Origin: Sandaracinus sp.
GTDB taxonomy: Bacteria > Myxococcota_A > Polyangia > Polyangiales > Houyiibacteriaceae
Direction of reading: 5' to 3'
DNA length: 55,289 bases
Assembly (NCBI GenBank): GCA_002699025.1
Contig: PABA01000106.1
Span: forward strand, 1-55,289
In this document: positions 7,723 through 18,902 of the stretch, piece by piece
Layout: every line of letters begins with the position of its first letter
Position numbering within the stretch: the first letter of the stretch is position 1
Translations under genes and position numbers: made by a program
Notes under the pieces: generated by a model
Databases searched by the model: none
What the model was told of the DNA's origin: nothing
Seen by the model: only the letters and a program-made list of their open reading frames with translations

Positions 7723-8658
7723 GTGCCGAGGAGGGTGTGGGGCGGGCGGGGGCTCGCCATCGGGGGGCTGGCGTTCGCGCTCATGACGGGCGGCGTCGCG
7801 CGCGCCCAGCCCTCGGCGACCCTCGAGCGCTTCCGGCCGGCCCCGACGCCTGAGGGCGCGTTCCACCTCGCCTCGCCGCGCGACCTCGGGCACCTCGGCT
7901 GGGGCGCGTCGCTCCACCTGAGCTACGCCAACGACCCGCTGGTGCTCGAGGGGGCGGGGGCGCAGGTGCATCGCGTCGTCGCCCACGCGGTGCGGGCCAC
8001 GGCGCAGGGGAGCCTGGGGCTCTGGGAGCGGCTGGTGGTCGCGGTGGCCCTGCCCGTCGAGCTCGCCCAGACCGGCGACGCGGAGCTCGGGCGCCTCGGC
8101 TCGGTGGAGGCGGACGGATCGGGCATGGGGGACATCGTGCTCCTCGCGCGGGGGCGCCTCCTCGGGGACGACGCCGCGCCCTTCGCGCTGGCCGCGCAGC
8201 TCGCCCTGAGTCTCCCGACGGCCGGCGACCAGCAGCTCCGCGGGGACGACTTCCTCGCCTTCCATGGGGAGCTCGTCGCGGAGCTCCGGCTCGAGCATGC
8301 GCGCCTCGGGGCGCAGATCGGGGCCCGCGTGCGCGAGGACGTCGGGGGCGAGCTCGGCGCGCGGGCGGACGACGAGCTCACCTTCGTCGCGGGCTTCGCG
8401 GCGCCGCTCTGGCGGGGGGCGCCCGGGCTCCTCGAGCTCCACGGGCAGGTGGCCGGCGCGACGGCCGTGGGCGACCTCTTCGGTGAGGCGGGCACGCCGG
8501 TGGAGGCGCTCGGCGGGCTTCGCCTCGAGTGGGCGCTCGCGAGCGGGCGCATGCGCCTCGACGCGGCGGCGGGCGCGGGTCTGAGCGGGGGCGTCGGGAG
8601 CCCGGACGCGCGGGCGGTGCTCGGCTTCGCCTACCTCGCGGAGGGGGCGGCGCGATGA
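7723..8658 (+). CDS. Outer-membrane beta-barrel protein, paralogue of the OmpA-family barrel at 12320
   Basis: An about 311-residue exported protein with a hydrophobic signal (LAIGGLAFALMTGGVARA) ending near the QPS cleavage region. The mature part alternates short amphipathic strands, as a porin-like barrel would. Its start (TLERF...TPEGAFHLASPRDLGHLGWGASLHL) matches the barrel domain of the protein at 12320 (TLNRF...TPEDDFHLSRPTDLGHLRWGAQLHL), but this paralogue stops after the barrel and has no calcium repeats or OmpA domain. The GTG at 7723 is my preferred start because it gives a normal signal peptide. An ATG at 7642 is in frame. The stop overlaps the start of the next gene (ATGA), so the two are translationally coupled. 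Confidence 0.78.
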   Translation: MPRRVWGGRGLAIGGLAFALMTGGVARAQPSATLERFRPAPTPEGAFHLASPRDLGHLGWGASLHLSYANDPLVLEGAGAQVHRVVAHAVRATAQGSLGLWERLVVAVALPVELAQTGDAELGRLGSVEADGSGMGDIVLLARGRLLGDDAAPFALAAQLALSLPTAGDQQLRGDDFLAFHGELVAELRLEHARLGAQIGARVREDVGGELGARADDELTFVAGFAAPLWRGAPGLLELHGQVAGATAVGDLFGEAGTPVEALGGLRLEWALASGRMRLDAAAGAGLSGGVGSPDARAVLGFAYLAEGAAR

Positions 8659-11600
8659 AGGGGCTCGGCGCGGTCCTGCTCGTCGCGCTCGCGCTCCTCG
8701 CGGCGGCGCCGGCGACGGCCCGGGCGATCTGCGGCGATGGCGTGCTCGAGGATGGCGAGGGCTGCGACGACGGGGGGCGGGAAGCGGGCGACGGCTGCGA
8801 CGCGGACTGCGCCGTCGAGCTGGGCTTCGCCTGCGACGAGGGCGTGCGCCTCGGGCGCATCACGGCGGAGGACTACCCGGGGAGCAGCCCACCGGCGAGC
8901 TGGGACGTGGCCGCGGACGGGCTGAGCGCCGTGCAGACGGTGAACGGGAACGCGAGCGTCGGGCTCTTCGGCGCGGACGCGATGGCCCGGACCTGGGTCT
9001 TCGACGTGACCGTGGAGACGACGGACGACGACGACTGGTTCGGCTTCGTGCTCGGCTTCGCGCCCGGCGACACGACGAACGACGCGGCGGACTTCCTGCT
9101 CCTCGACTGGAAGCAGGCGACCCAAGCCGGCTGGTCGGCGGGGCTCGTGCTCAGCCGGGTGCGGGGCGTGCCGGATCAGTCGACGGGTGCGCCGGGGACG
9201 GACCTCTGGAACCACAACGGCGCCGTGAGCGTGATCGCGCGGGCGGACGGGCTCGGCGACGTGGGCTGGGTCGACCTCCGCACCTACCGCTTCGAGATCG
9301 CCTACACGCCCTCGCGGCTCGTCGTGCGCGTCGATGGCGCGGTCGAGATCGATCTCGCGCCCCCGAGCGGCGAGAGCTGGCCCGCGGGGGAGATCGGCTT
9401 CTACGGCTTCTCGCAGGCGGACGTGCGCTACGCGATCGATCCGCCCCCGCCGACGCCCTGCGGGCCGGACGGGGACGGGGACGGGATCTTCGACGCGCGC
9501 GACGCCGACGACGACGGCGACGGGGTGCCGGATCGGCTCGAGGTGATGGGCTTCGCCGGGGACCCGGACGCGGACGGGGACGACGACGGCGTGCCCGACT
9601 GGGAGGACCCGGACGTGGTCGCCTGCGCGGACGCGGGCGGGCGCTGCGCGACGCTCCCGGCCGCGATCGATCCGGACGGCGACGGGCTCCCCAGTCACCG
9701 GGATCGGGACGCGGACGGAGACGGCGTGCCGGATGGGCTCGAGGCGGGCCACGGGGCGCCGCTCGGGGCGGACGGCGCGCTGGCGGACGGGAGCGATGGC
9801 GACGGGGACGGGCTCGCGGACGCGGTGGACCGGGCGCCGGGCGATCCGGGCGACGCGGGCGCGGCCTTCGTGCTCGCGGACGCGGACGGGGCCGGCGCGC
9901 CCGACCTCTTCGCCCTCGACGCAGACGGCGACGGGCTCGGCGAGGCCATCGAGGCGCACGACGACGACGGCGACGGGGTGGCCGAGCGGGGGCCGGTCGG
10001 CGCCGACCACGACGGCGACGGCCTGGACGACGCCTTCGACGCGGACTGCGCGGGGGCGCCGGCGCCCTGCGCGGCGGACGGCGTGCCCGTGCGCGCGCCC
10101 TACGACGCGGCCCGCGACGCGGACGGGGACGGCGAGCCCGACTGGCGCCAGCGCTGCGGCGACGGCTACGTGACCGGCGCCGAGGGCTGCGACGACGGCA
10201 ACGCGATCGACGGCGACGCCTGCACGAACGCTTGCCTGCTCGGCGCGGGCGAGGCGTGCGGAACGGACGAGGCCTGCGCGACCGGGATCTGCGACGACGG
10301 CGCGGGCCGCTGCGAGCCCTGCGAGGACGGCGGGCCGGGGGTCGATCCGGGCTGCGACGACGCGCGCCCGGCCTGCGTCGCGGAGGCGGCGGGGAACGTC
10401 TGCCGGCCCTGCGTGGACGACGCGGCCGACGCCGCCATCGACACGGGCTGCGACCTCGTCGCGCCGAGCTGCGGGCCGGGCTTCGTCTGCGCCGCCTGCC
10501 ACGACACGGCGGCGAGCGGGGGGGACGATGGCTGCGGCGCGGGCGCCCCGATCTGCGACCCGAGCGGGCCCGCCTGCGTGGGCTGCGTGGAGGACGCGGA
10601 CTGCGCGGAGGGGGTCTGCGCGGCGGGCGCCTGCCTCGCCTGCGTGGACGACGAAGCCGGCGCGGCGCCCGACCGGGGCTGTGAGGACGCGGCGCCCCTC
10701 TGCGTGGGCGCGGGGGCCGCGGCGGCCTGCGTGGCCTGCGTGGACGACGGGCCCGGGCCGGATCTCGGCTGCGCGGGCGCGACGGCGATCTGCGACGAGG
10801 CGCCGCCGGCGCCGACCTGCGCGCCCTGCGTCGACAGCGATCCGGGCGCGGGCGTCGACCAGGGCTGCGTGGCCGACGCGCCCTTCTGCGACGCCTCCGA
10901 CGGGCGGCGCTGCGTGGCCTGCCTGAGCGACGCGGACTGCGGCGACGGGGAGGTCTGCGACGGGGCCGGCGCCTGCACCCGCGGCTGCCGGGAGGACGCG
11001 GACTGCCCGCCCGGGGCGCCGCGCTGCGATCGGGCGGCGAGCGCCTGCGTCCCCTGCCTGGACGACGGGGACTGCCCGGGGCGGACGCGCTGCGACGCGA
11101 TGCAGCGCTGCGTCTTCCCGGACCTCGACGGGGACGGCGTGCCCGACGACGTGGACCTGGACGACGACGGCGACGGCGTGCCGGACGTCGACGAGGAGGG
11201 GGTCGACCGCTCGGGCGACGGCGACGGCGACGGCGTGCCGGCCTTCCTGGACCCGGACGAGAGCGGCTGCGAGGACGCGGACGGGGACGGGACCTGCGAG
11301 GCGCCCGTCGACGACGCGGACGGGGACGGCGAGCCGGCGCATCGGGATCTCGACGCGGACGGGGACGGCGTGGCGGACCTGGTCGAGGCCGGCGGCGAGG
11401 ACGCGGACGGGGACGGGCGCGTGGACGAGGGGCGCGACGCGGACGGGGACGGGCTCGCGGACGCCTACGCGGAGGCGCCGCTGCCGCAGCCGGACACGGA
11501 CGGCGACGGCCGGCCCGATCGGGCGGACCCGGACGACGACGGGGACGGGGTCGAGACGCGCTTCGAGCCGGGCGATACGGATGGGGACGGGCAGCCCGAT

Positions 11601-11849
11601 CGGCTGGACGCGGACGACGACGGGGACGGGCGGCCCACGGCGGAGGAGGGGGCCGACCCGGACGGCGACGGCGACCCGCTCGACGCGGTGGACGGAGACG
11701 GGGACGGGGTGCCGGACTACCTCGATCCGGATCCGGCGGCGCCGCTCGGCTACGCCGGGGGCGCGTGCGCGGCGGGCGGCGGCGGCGGCGTGCCCTGGCT
11801 CGCGCTGGCGCTCGGGCTGGTGGCGCTCGCTCGGCGGCGTCGGCGCTGA
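8655..11849 (+). CDS. Surface protein: thrombospondin C-terminal-like lectin domain, TSP3 repeats, Cys-rich stalk, MYXO-CTERM tail
   Basis: This is a 1064-residue exported protein. A signal peptide (1-24) is followed by a myxobacterial Cys-rich repeat (CGDGVLEDGEGCDDG). Residues about 70-262 closely resemble the thrombospondin C-terminal L-lectin-like domain: DDDDWFGFVLGF, LLLDWKQATQAGW, VGWVDLRTYRF, RLVVRVDG, EIGFYGFSQADVRY. Next come DxDxDG calcium-binding type 3 repeats (about 270-500), a Cys-rich region of CxxC/DDxxC modules (about 500-820), more type 3 repeats (about 820-1030), and a MYXO-CTERM tail (GGACAAG, hydrophobic helix, RRRRR). MYXO-CTERM proteins are processed and displayed on the outer surface. 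Translation is coupled to the barrel gene upstream. The architecture recalls TraA (lectin head, Cys-rich stalk, MYXO-CTERM). The role is inferred as adhesion or recognition. Confidence 0.9.
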   Translation: MKGLGAVLLVALALLAAAPATARAICGDGVLEDGEGCDDGGREAGDGCDADCAVELGFACDEGVRLGRITAEDYPGSSPPASWDVAADGLSAVQTVNGNASVGLFGADAMARTWVFDVTVETTDDDDWFGFVLGFAPGDTTNDAADFLLLDWKQATQAGWSAGLVLSRVRGVPDQSTGAPGTDLWNHNGAVSVIARADGLGDVGWVDLRTYRFEIAYTPSRLVVRVDGAVEIDLAPPSGESWPAGEIGFYGFSQADVRYAIDPPPPTPCGPDGDGDGIFDARDADDDGDGVPDRLEVMGFAGDPDADGDDDGVPDWEDPDVVACADAGGRCATLPAAIDPDGDGLPSHRDRDADGDGVPDGLEAGHGAPLGADGALADGSDGDGDGLADAVDRAPGDPGDAGAAFVLADADGAGAPDLFALDADGDGLGEAIEAHDDDGDGVAERGPVGADHDGDGLDDAFDADCAGAPAPCAADGVPVRAPYDAARDADGDGEPDWRQRCGDGYVTGAEGCDDGNAIDGDACTNACLLGAGEACGTDEACATGICDDGAGRCEPCEDGGPGVDPGCDDARPACVAEAAGNVCRPCVDDAADAAIDTGCDLVAPSCGPGFVCAACHDTAASGGDDGCGAGAPICDPSGPACVGCVEDADCAEGVCAAGACLACVDDEAGAAPDRGCEDAAPLCVGAGAAAACVACVDDGPGPDLGCAGATAICDEAPPAPTCAPCVDSDPGAGVDQGCVADAPFCDASDGRRCVACLSDADCGDGEVCDGAGACTRGCREDADCPPGAPRCDRAASACVPCLDDGDCPGRTRCDAMQRCVFPDLDGDGVPDDVDLDDDGDGVPDVDEEGVDRSGDGDGDGVPAFLDPDESGCEDADGDGTCEAPVDDADGDGEPAHRDLDADGDGVADLVEAGGEDADGDGRVDEGRDADGDGLADAYAEAPLPQPDTDGDGRPDRADPDDDGDGVETRFEPGDTDGDGQPDRLDADDDGDGRPTAEEGADPDGDGDPLDAVDGDGDGVPDYLDPDPAAPLGYAGGACAAGGGGGVPWLALALGLVALARRRRR

Positions 11850-11940
11850 GAGCGGCGGAGAGGCGCCGCGGGTCGCGCTGGCGTTCGGGCTGCTGGCGCT
11901 CGCTCTGCGGCGTCGGCGCTCGGAGCGGCGGAGAGGCGCC
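11801..11940. repeat. 67-bp tandem duplication of the MYXO-CTERM helix coding sequence
   Basis: Positions 11801-11867, which encode the terminal hydrophobic helix and Arg cluster and include the stop, recur at 11874-11940 with five mismatches in 67 and a 73-nt period. In the second copy the stop codon of the first is altered, and the sequence still encodes LAFGLLALALRRRRS in one frame. Confidence 0.9.
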
Positions 11941-11958
11941 CGTGGGTCGCGCGCGGGG

Positions 11959-12033
11959 GCTCGGGCTGCGGGTGCTCGGCCTGCGGATGCTCGGCCTGCG
12001 GATGCTCGGGCTGTGGATGCTCGGGCTGTGGGC
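11959..12033. repeat. 15-bp tandem repeat array, five units
   Basis: Five units of GCTCGG(G/C)CTG(C/T)GG plus two variable bases run directly after the duplicated MYXO-CTERM segment. I see no gene in 11850-12319. Confidence 0.92.
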
Positions 12034-12319
12034 GCTCGCTCGACGAGCTGAGCGCCGAGCGTGGGACGCGAGCTCGCCTCGGCCGCTCGTGTTCGAGGGG
12101 CTCCATCTTGGCTCGGACCGGCCTCCGAGGACGGGCTGAAGCCCGCGTTCGACGCGTGGGCGCCTCCCCACGGGGCGTGGGCTCCTCCCCACGGCGTGCC
12201 GTTTTTGGACGGTGAAACCCGGGGAGAACGCATGGCACGAAATTCCCATTCCGGCCCGCCCGGTGATGGTGCAGGATTGCAGTCGTACCACCCCGCTTCG
12301 GGGGGCTGGAGGTGTGGAG
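12034..12319. other. Upstream region of the OmpA-family gene with two small tandem hairpins
   Basis: No coding sequence is seen. Two near-identical 16-nt hairpins (12156-12171 and 12177-12192, GTGGG/CCCAC stems) lie 21 nt apart. A GGAGG ribosome site sits at about 12308-12312, just before the ATG at 12320. A CCCCG-CTT-CGGGG hairpin lies immediately before that site. No convincing -35/-10 pair was found. Confidence 0.45.
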
Positions 12320-14173
<1,854 letters not shown>

Positions 14174-14190
14174 GTCGGGAGACGTACGAC

Positions 14191-17100
14191 ATGAGCTACC
14201 CCAAGCATCTTCGGTGGGTCGCGGCGGCCTCGATCCTCGCCGCCCTCGGGCTCGGAGGCGCGACGGCGCGCGCGCAGGACGCGGACGCGGACGGCGTCCT
14301 CGACCCGCGCGACGAGTGCCCCGGCACGCCCATGGGCACCAGCGTCGACATCACGGGCTGCGACGACTTCTGCGAGGTCGTCGTCTCCGGCGACGACGTC
14401 TTCTTGCGGACGCGCCTCGTGGAGATGGGCCTCCGCGCCGGCGCGTCCTTCGGCTCGGATGGGGGCGCCCCGGCTGGCTGGAGCCCGCGCCCGGATCCGC
14501 GGAACTTCGGCCAGGACCCGCGTAGCCTCGGCTTCGTGGCCGATCCCGACCGCACGGGCTGGGCCACGGACGCCTTCGACGGCGACTACTTCCTCCCCGG
14601 CCAGCCGGAGGAGAGCTGGGGCCTCGAGTTCGGCGGCAGCGTCTACATCAACTCGACGAACAGCGAGGACCGGAACGACATCCCGGGCGCCTGGGTGCCC
14701 GGCTCGGCCCAATGCGTGCCGCGTGATCTCTGCGGGCGTCGAGGCGGCGCGCGGGCGACCTGGGAGGGCGCCGTCGCCGGCGTCGAGGTCGAGAAGAGCT
14801 ACGAGATCCTCCACGAGGGGCTCTTCATCCTCGTCGAGACGACGCTGACCAACGCCAGCGGCGCCGACATCAGCGACCTCTACTACATGCGGAGCGTCGA
14901 CCCGGACAACAACGTCTCCATCAACGGCGGCGACTTCTCGACGACCAACGAGGTGCTCAGCCAGCCCGACATGATGAGCGACGACGCGGTCGTCTCGGCG
15001 ACCCAGCCGGCGGCCGGCTCGGCCACGGAGAGCTTCATCGCCCTCGGCTCGCGCAACTCGAGCGCGCGCGTGACCTACGGCGGCTTCGCCAACCGCGACC
15101 CGAGCGCCGTCTTCGAGGGCACGGGCGGGCTCTCCTCCTCGGGCTCGAACACGGCGGACGAGGCGATCTCCCTCGCCTTCCGCTTCGATCTGGCCGACGG
15201 GGAGAGCGTCCGCTTCGGCTTCGTCTACACGCTCGACGTCTCGGCGCTGGACAAGGCCCTCGAGTGCTCGGCGCTCGACTCGGACGGTGACGGCATCCTC
15301 GATCGGGACGATCCGGACGACGACAACGACGGCATCCCGGACGTGGACGAGCTCGGTGGCGTCGACGTGTCCGGCGACAGCGACCTCGACAACGTGCCCG
15401 ACTGGGCCGACGCGGACAGCCCGGGCTTCGTGGACGCGGACGGCAACGGCGTCGACGACCGCTACGACCTCGACGGCGACGGGGTGCCGAACCACCTCGA
15501 CCTCGACCACGACGGCGACGGCTTCTCGGATCTGGCGGAGAGCGGCAACGGCGCGCTCGACACGGACGGCGACGGCCAGCCGGACGACCTGACCGACACG
15601 GACCTCGACGGGATGATCGACGCCTTCGACGTGGCGCCGGCGGACCCGCTCGATGGGGGCTCGACGAGCATGCCCGGCGACGCGGACATGGACGGGCTCG
15701 AGGACTACCGCGACCGGGACTCGGACGCGGACGGCATCACGGACGCGCGCGAGGGCGCCTACGAGGACGTCGACGGGGATGGCCTCGTGGACGGCTTCGT
15801 GGACGGGAACGGCGATGGCCTGGACGACCGCGGCGCTTCCGAGCGCGTGGACACGAACACGGACGGCACGCCGGACTACCTGGACTCGGACACGGACGGC
15901 GACGGTGTGAACGACGCCGTGGAGGGCAGCGACGGTGACGGGGACGGCGTGGCCGACCTCGTGGCCAGCGGCGCCGACACGGACGGGGACGGCCTGGACG
16001 ACGCCTTCGACCCGGACTGCACGGCCATGCTCTGCATGGGCGTCGCGGGCGTCGCCCCGGCGCTGCCGGACACGGACTCGAACGGTGTGCCCAACTGGCG
16101 GGACCCGGACGACGACGGGGACGGGCTCCCGACGCTCCAGGAGCGCACGGAGCCGGACGTCGACATGGACGGCCCCGCCTACCTGGACGACGACGACGAC
16201 GACGACGGCGTGCCGACGAGCGCCGAGTGCACGACCGGCAACGTCCCGACCTGCGAGGACAGCGACGGGAACGGCACGGCCGACTACGTGCAGACGGACT
16301 CGGACGGCGACGGGCTCCTCGACGGCGTCGAGTGCCCGACCCAGCCCTGCCGGAACACGGACGCGCCGGCGGACGACCTGGAGGACTTCCGCGACGACGA
16401 CGACGACGGCGACGGGATCCCGACCGCCGACGAGGTCGCCGACCAGGGCACCTACGGGACGCCCGACGCCGACGGCGTGGACGCCTGGCTGGACGACGAC
16501 TCGGACGGCGACGGGGCGAGCGACGCGGCCGAGGCCGGGCTCGACCTCGACGGCGACATGATCCCCGACTACCTCGACCCGGACTCGGCGCCGACGGATA
16601 CGGACGGCGACGGTGTGCCCGACACGGTGGAGTGCGGCGGCGATCCGGTCGACGGCTGCCCGGACACGGACGGCGACGGGGACGACGACTTCGAGGATCC
16701 GGACGACGACGGGGACGGCGTGCCGACCGAGGACGAGTGCAGCACGCCGCTCGCCTGCGAGGACACGGACGAGGACGGCCTGCCCGACTTCCGCGACGTG
16801 GACGACGACGGGGACGGCCTGCCCACCGAGGAGGAGCCCGCGACGGATGTCGACGGGGACATGCGCCCGGACTGGCGCGACGCGGACGACGACGGAGACG
16901 GAATCCCGACGCTCGTCGAGGCCTGGGACGACGACGCGGACGGCGTGGGCGCGACGCCGAGCGGCGCGGACACGGACGGGGACGGGCTGGACGACACCTT
17001 CGACCCGGACTGCGCGGCCGCGGCGGATTGCGGCGGCGTCATCGGCCAGAGCGCGCCGGAGCCCGACACGGACGAGGACGGCTTCGCGGACCACGTGGAC

Positions 17101-18456
17101 GTGGACGCGGACGGCGACGGGGTGCTCGACGCGATCGAGTGCGGCGACGAGGAGAGCTGCGCGAACACCGAGATGATGGGCGCGCCGGACTACCTCGACG
17201 ACGACGCGGATGGCGACGGCGTGCCCGACGCGACGGAGGCGCACGACGCCGACGGGGACGGCGCCGCGGACGTGGTGGCCGCGATGGTCGACACGGACGG
17301 GGACGGGCTGGACGACGCCTTCGACCCGGACTGCGTGGACGCCGCCTGCGGCGGGGTCGTGGGCGTGGAGGCGCCGACGCCGGACCGGGACGAGGACGAC
17401 GCGCCGGACTTCCAGGACGCGGACGACGACGGGGACGCGATCGACACGGCCCAGGAGGTCGCGGACGCGGCCGAGTTCGGGAACCCGGACGACGACGGCG
17501 TGCCCGCCTACCTCGACGACGACTCGGACGGGGACGGCGCGAGCGACCTGCTCGAGACCGGCATGCTCGATCTCGACGACGACGGCGTGCCCGACTACCT
17601 CGACCCGGACTCGCGGCCGACGGACTCGGACGGGGACGGGCTGGCCGATCCCTTCGAGTGCGAGGACCTCTCGATGCCCGAGAGCTGCCGCGACACGGAC
17701 GGGGACGGTGACCCGGACTTCATGGACGCGGACGACGACGGCGACGGCGTGCCGACGGAGGACGAGCGCCCGATGGGCGACCGGGACACGGACGGGGACG
17801 GCGAGCCGGACCACCTGGACGCGGACGACGACGGCGACGGGCTGTCGACGGCGGACGAGCTCGGGCCGGGAGGCGCGGAGCTTCCGCGGGACACGGACGG
17901 GGACGGCGACGCGGACTACCTGGACGCGGACGACGACGGGGACGGCGTGCCGACGGCGGACGAGCTGGACGGCGGGGCGACCCGCGACACGGACGGGGAC
18001 GCGACGCCTGACCACCTCGACGTCGACGACGACGGAGATGGGCTGGCGACGGCGGACGAGCTCGGCGCCGGAGACACGGACGGCGACGGGAACCCGGACT
18101 ACCTGGACCCGGACGACGACGGCGATGGGCTGAGCACGGCGGATGAGATCGCCGATGGCGAGGCGCATGGGGACGACGTGGACGGGGACGGGGACCCGAA
18201 CTGGCGGGACACGGACTCGGACGGGGACGGCCTCGACGACGCCGACGAGGGGCGCGACGCCGACGTGGACGAGGACGGCGTGCCCGCCTACCTGGACCCG
18301 GACGAGGGCGGCGAGGAGCCGATGATGCCGACGCCGACCGAGGGCGGCTTCTCGGGCGGCGCGCTCTGCGCGACCAGCCCGGCGGGGCAGGGCAGCTCGG
18401 CGCCCTGGCTCGCGCTCCTCGGGGCCGCGGTCCTCCTGCGACGCCGCCGGCGTTGA
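14191..18456 (+). CDS. Giant acidic TSP3-repeat surface protein with MYXO-CTERM tail
   Basis: A 1421-residue exported protein. The signal peptide runs to ARAQD. An N-terminal domain of about 340 residues follows, of a kind seen in secreted myxobacterial proteins (VFLRTRLVEMGLRAGASFGSD, then SLGFVADPDRTGW and DYFLPGQPEESW), which I cannot name. About 1000 residues of DxDxDGxxD type 3 calcium-binding repeats run from about 360 to 1373. Within them a longer unit, DTDGDGLDDAFDPDC...C-GGV-G, recurs three times. The MYXO-CTERM tail (GGALCATS, helix, RRRRR) ends it. The gene begins 17 nt after the OmpA-family gene with its own GGGAG ribosome site and is probably in the same operon. It is very acidic and should be a calcium-stiffened stalk or mesh on the cell surface. 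Confidence 0.9.
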   Translation: MSYPKHLRWVAAASILAALGLGGATARAQDADADGVLDPRDECPGTPMGTSVDITGCDDFCEVVVSGDDVFLRTRLVEMGLRAGASFGSDGGAPAGWSPRPDPRNFGQDPRSLGFVADPDRTGWATDAFDGDYFLPGQPEESWGLEFGGSVYINSTNSEDRNDIPGAWVPGSAQCVPRDLCGRRGGARATWEGAVAGVEVEKSYEILHEGLFILVETTLTNASGADISDLYYMRSVDPDNNVSINGGDFSTTNEVLSQPDMMSDDAVVSATQPAAGSATESFIALGSRNSSARVTYGGFANRDPSAVFEGTGGLSSSGSNTADEAISLAFRFDLADGESVRFGFVYTLDVSALDKALECSALDSDGDGILDRDDPDDDNDGIPDVDELGGVDVSGDSDLDNVPDWADADSPGFVDADGNGVDDRYDLDGDGVPNHLDLDHDGDGFSDLAESGNGALDTDGDGQPDDLTDTDLDGMIDAFDVAPADPLDGGSTSMPGDADMDGLEDYRDRDSDADGITDAREGAYEDVDGDGLVDGFVDGNGDGLDDRGASERVDTNTDGTPDYLDSDTDGDGVNDAVEGSDGDGDGVADLVASGADTDGDGLDDAFDPDCTAMLCMGVAGVAPALPDTDSNGVPNWRDPDDDGDGLPTLQERTEPDVDMDGPAYLDDDDDDDGVPTSAECTTGNVPTCEDSDGNGTADYVQTDSDGDGLLDGVECPTQPCRNTDAPADDLEDFRDDDDDGDGIPTADEVADQGTYGTPDADGVDAWLDDDSDGDGASDAAEAGLDLDGDMIPDYLDPDSAPTDTDGDGVPDTVECGGDPVDGCPDTDGDGDDDFEDPDDDGDGVPTEDECSTPLACEDTDEDGLPDFRDVDDDGDGLPTEEEPATDVDGDMRPDWRDADDDGDGIPTLVEAWDDDADGVGATPSGADTDGDGLDDTFDPDCAAAADCGGVIGQSAPEPDTDEDGFADHVDVDADGDGVLDAIECGDEESCANTEMMGAPDYLDDDADGDGVPDATEAHDADGDGAADVVAAMVDTDGDGLDDAFDPDCVDAACGGVVGVEAPTPDRDEDDAPDFQDADDDGDAIDTAQEVADAAEFGNPDDDGVPAYLDDDSDGDGASDLLETGMLDLDDDGVPDYLDPDSRPTDSDGDGLADPFECEDLSMPESCRDTDGDGDPDFMDADDDGDGVPTEDERPMGDRDTDGDGEPDHLDADDDGDGLSTADELGPGGAELPRDTDGDGDADYLDADDDGDGVPTADELDGGATRDTDGDATPDHLDVDDDGDGLATADELGAGDTDGDGNPDYLDPDDDGDGLSTADEIADGEAHGDDVDGDGDPNWRDTDSDGDGLDDADEGRDADVDEDGVPAYLDPDEGGEEPMMPTPTEGGFSGGALCATSPAGQGSSAPWLALLGAAVLLRRRRR

Positions 18457-18462
18457 GCTCGG

Positions 18463-18496
18463 GCCGCGCCTCTCGCCTCCGGGCGAGAGGCGCGGC
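18463..18496 (+). terminator. Strong terminator-like hairpin after the TSP3 giant gene
   Basis: A perfect 15-bp GC stem (18463-18477 with 18482-18496) with a TCCG loop lies 6 nt after the stop. It is followed by AGGCTGTCCTCTT rather than a clean T-run, so termination is likely but not certain. Confidence 0.65.
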
Positions 18497-18527
18497 AGGC
18501 TGTCCTCTTCCGCTCGTGCCGCCCGAG

Positions 18528-18816
18528 CTGTCGCTCGGGCTCGCGCTGTCACTCGGGCTCGCGCTGTCGCTCGGGCCCCGCGCCGCCCCTCGGCTTCGCG
18601 CTGTCGCTCGTGCTGGAGCTGTCGCTCGTGCTGGAGCTGTCGCTCGTGCTGGAGCTGTCGCTCGCGCTGGTGCTGTCGCTCGTGCTCGGGCTGCCGCTCT
18701 TGCTGGTGCTGTCGCTCGCGCTGGAGCTGTCGCTCGTGCTGGAGCTGTCGCTCGTGCTGGAGCTGTCGCTCGTGCTGGAGCTGTCGCTCGTGCTGGAGCT
18801 GTCGCTCGCGCTCCGC
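18528..18816. repeat. 18-bp tandem repeat array, about fifteen units
   Basis: Units resembling CTGTCGCTCGTGCTGGAG run from 18601 to 18816 (twelve units), with three more diverged units from 18528 to 18581 and one decayed unit between. In one frame they read as Leu repeats and in the other strand as Ser/Thr/Asp repeats. Neither has a plausible start or a domain, so I treat the array as non-coding. It fills most of the 446-bp gap at 18457-18902. Confidence 0.9.
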
Positions 18817-18902
18817 TCTCGCCCTTGCCCGAGGAGGGCCGCGCTCGCTCCCCCGAGCCCCCCGCCTTTGCGACCTCTCCGCGGCCGTGCTTCCTTGCGC
18901 TC

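Noticed and set aside
12233-12248. Sigma-54 promoter upstream of the OmpA-family gene (TGGCAC at 12233)
   Set aside because: The -24 element is good, but the -12 element would read TCCC instead of TTGC, so the match is below what I would report.
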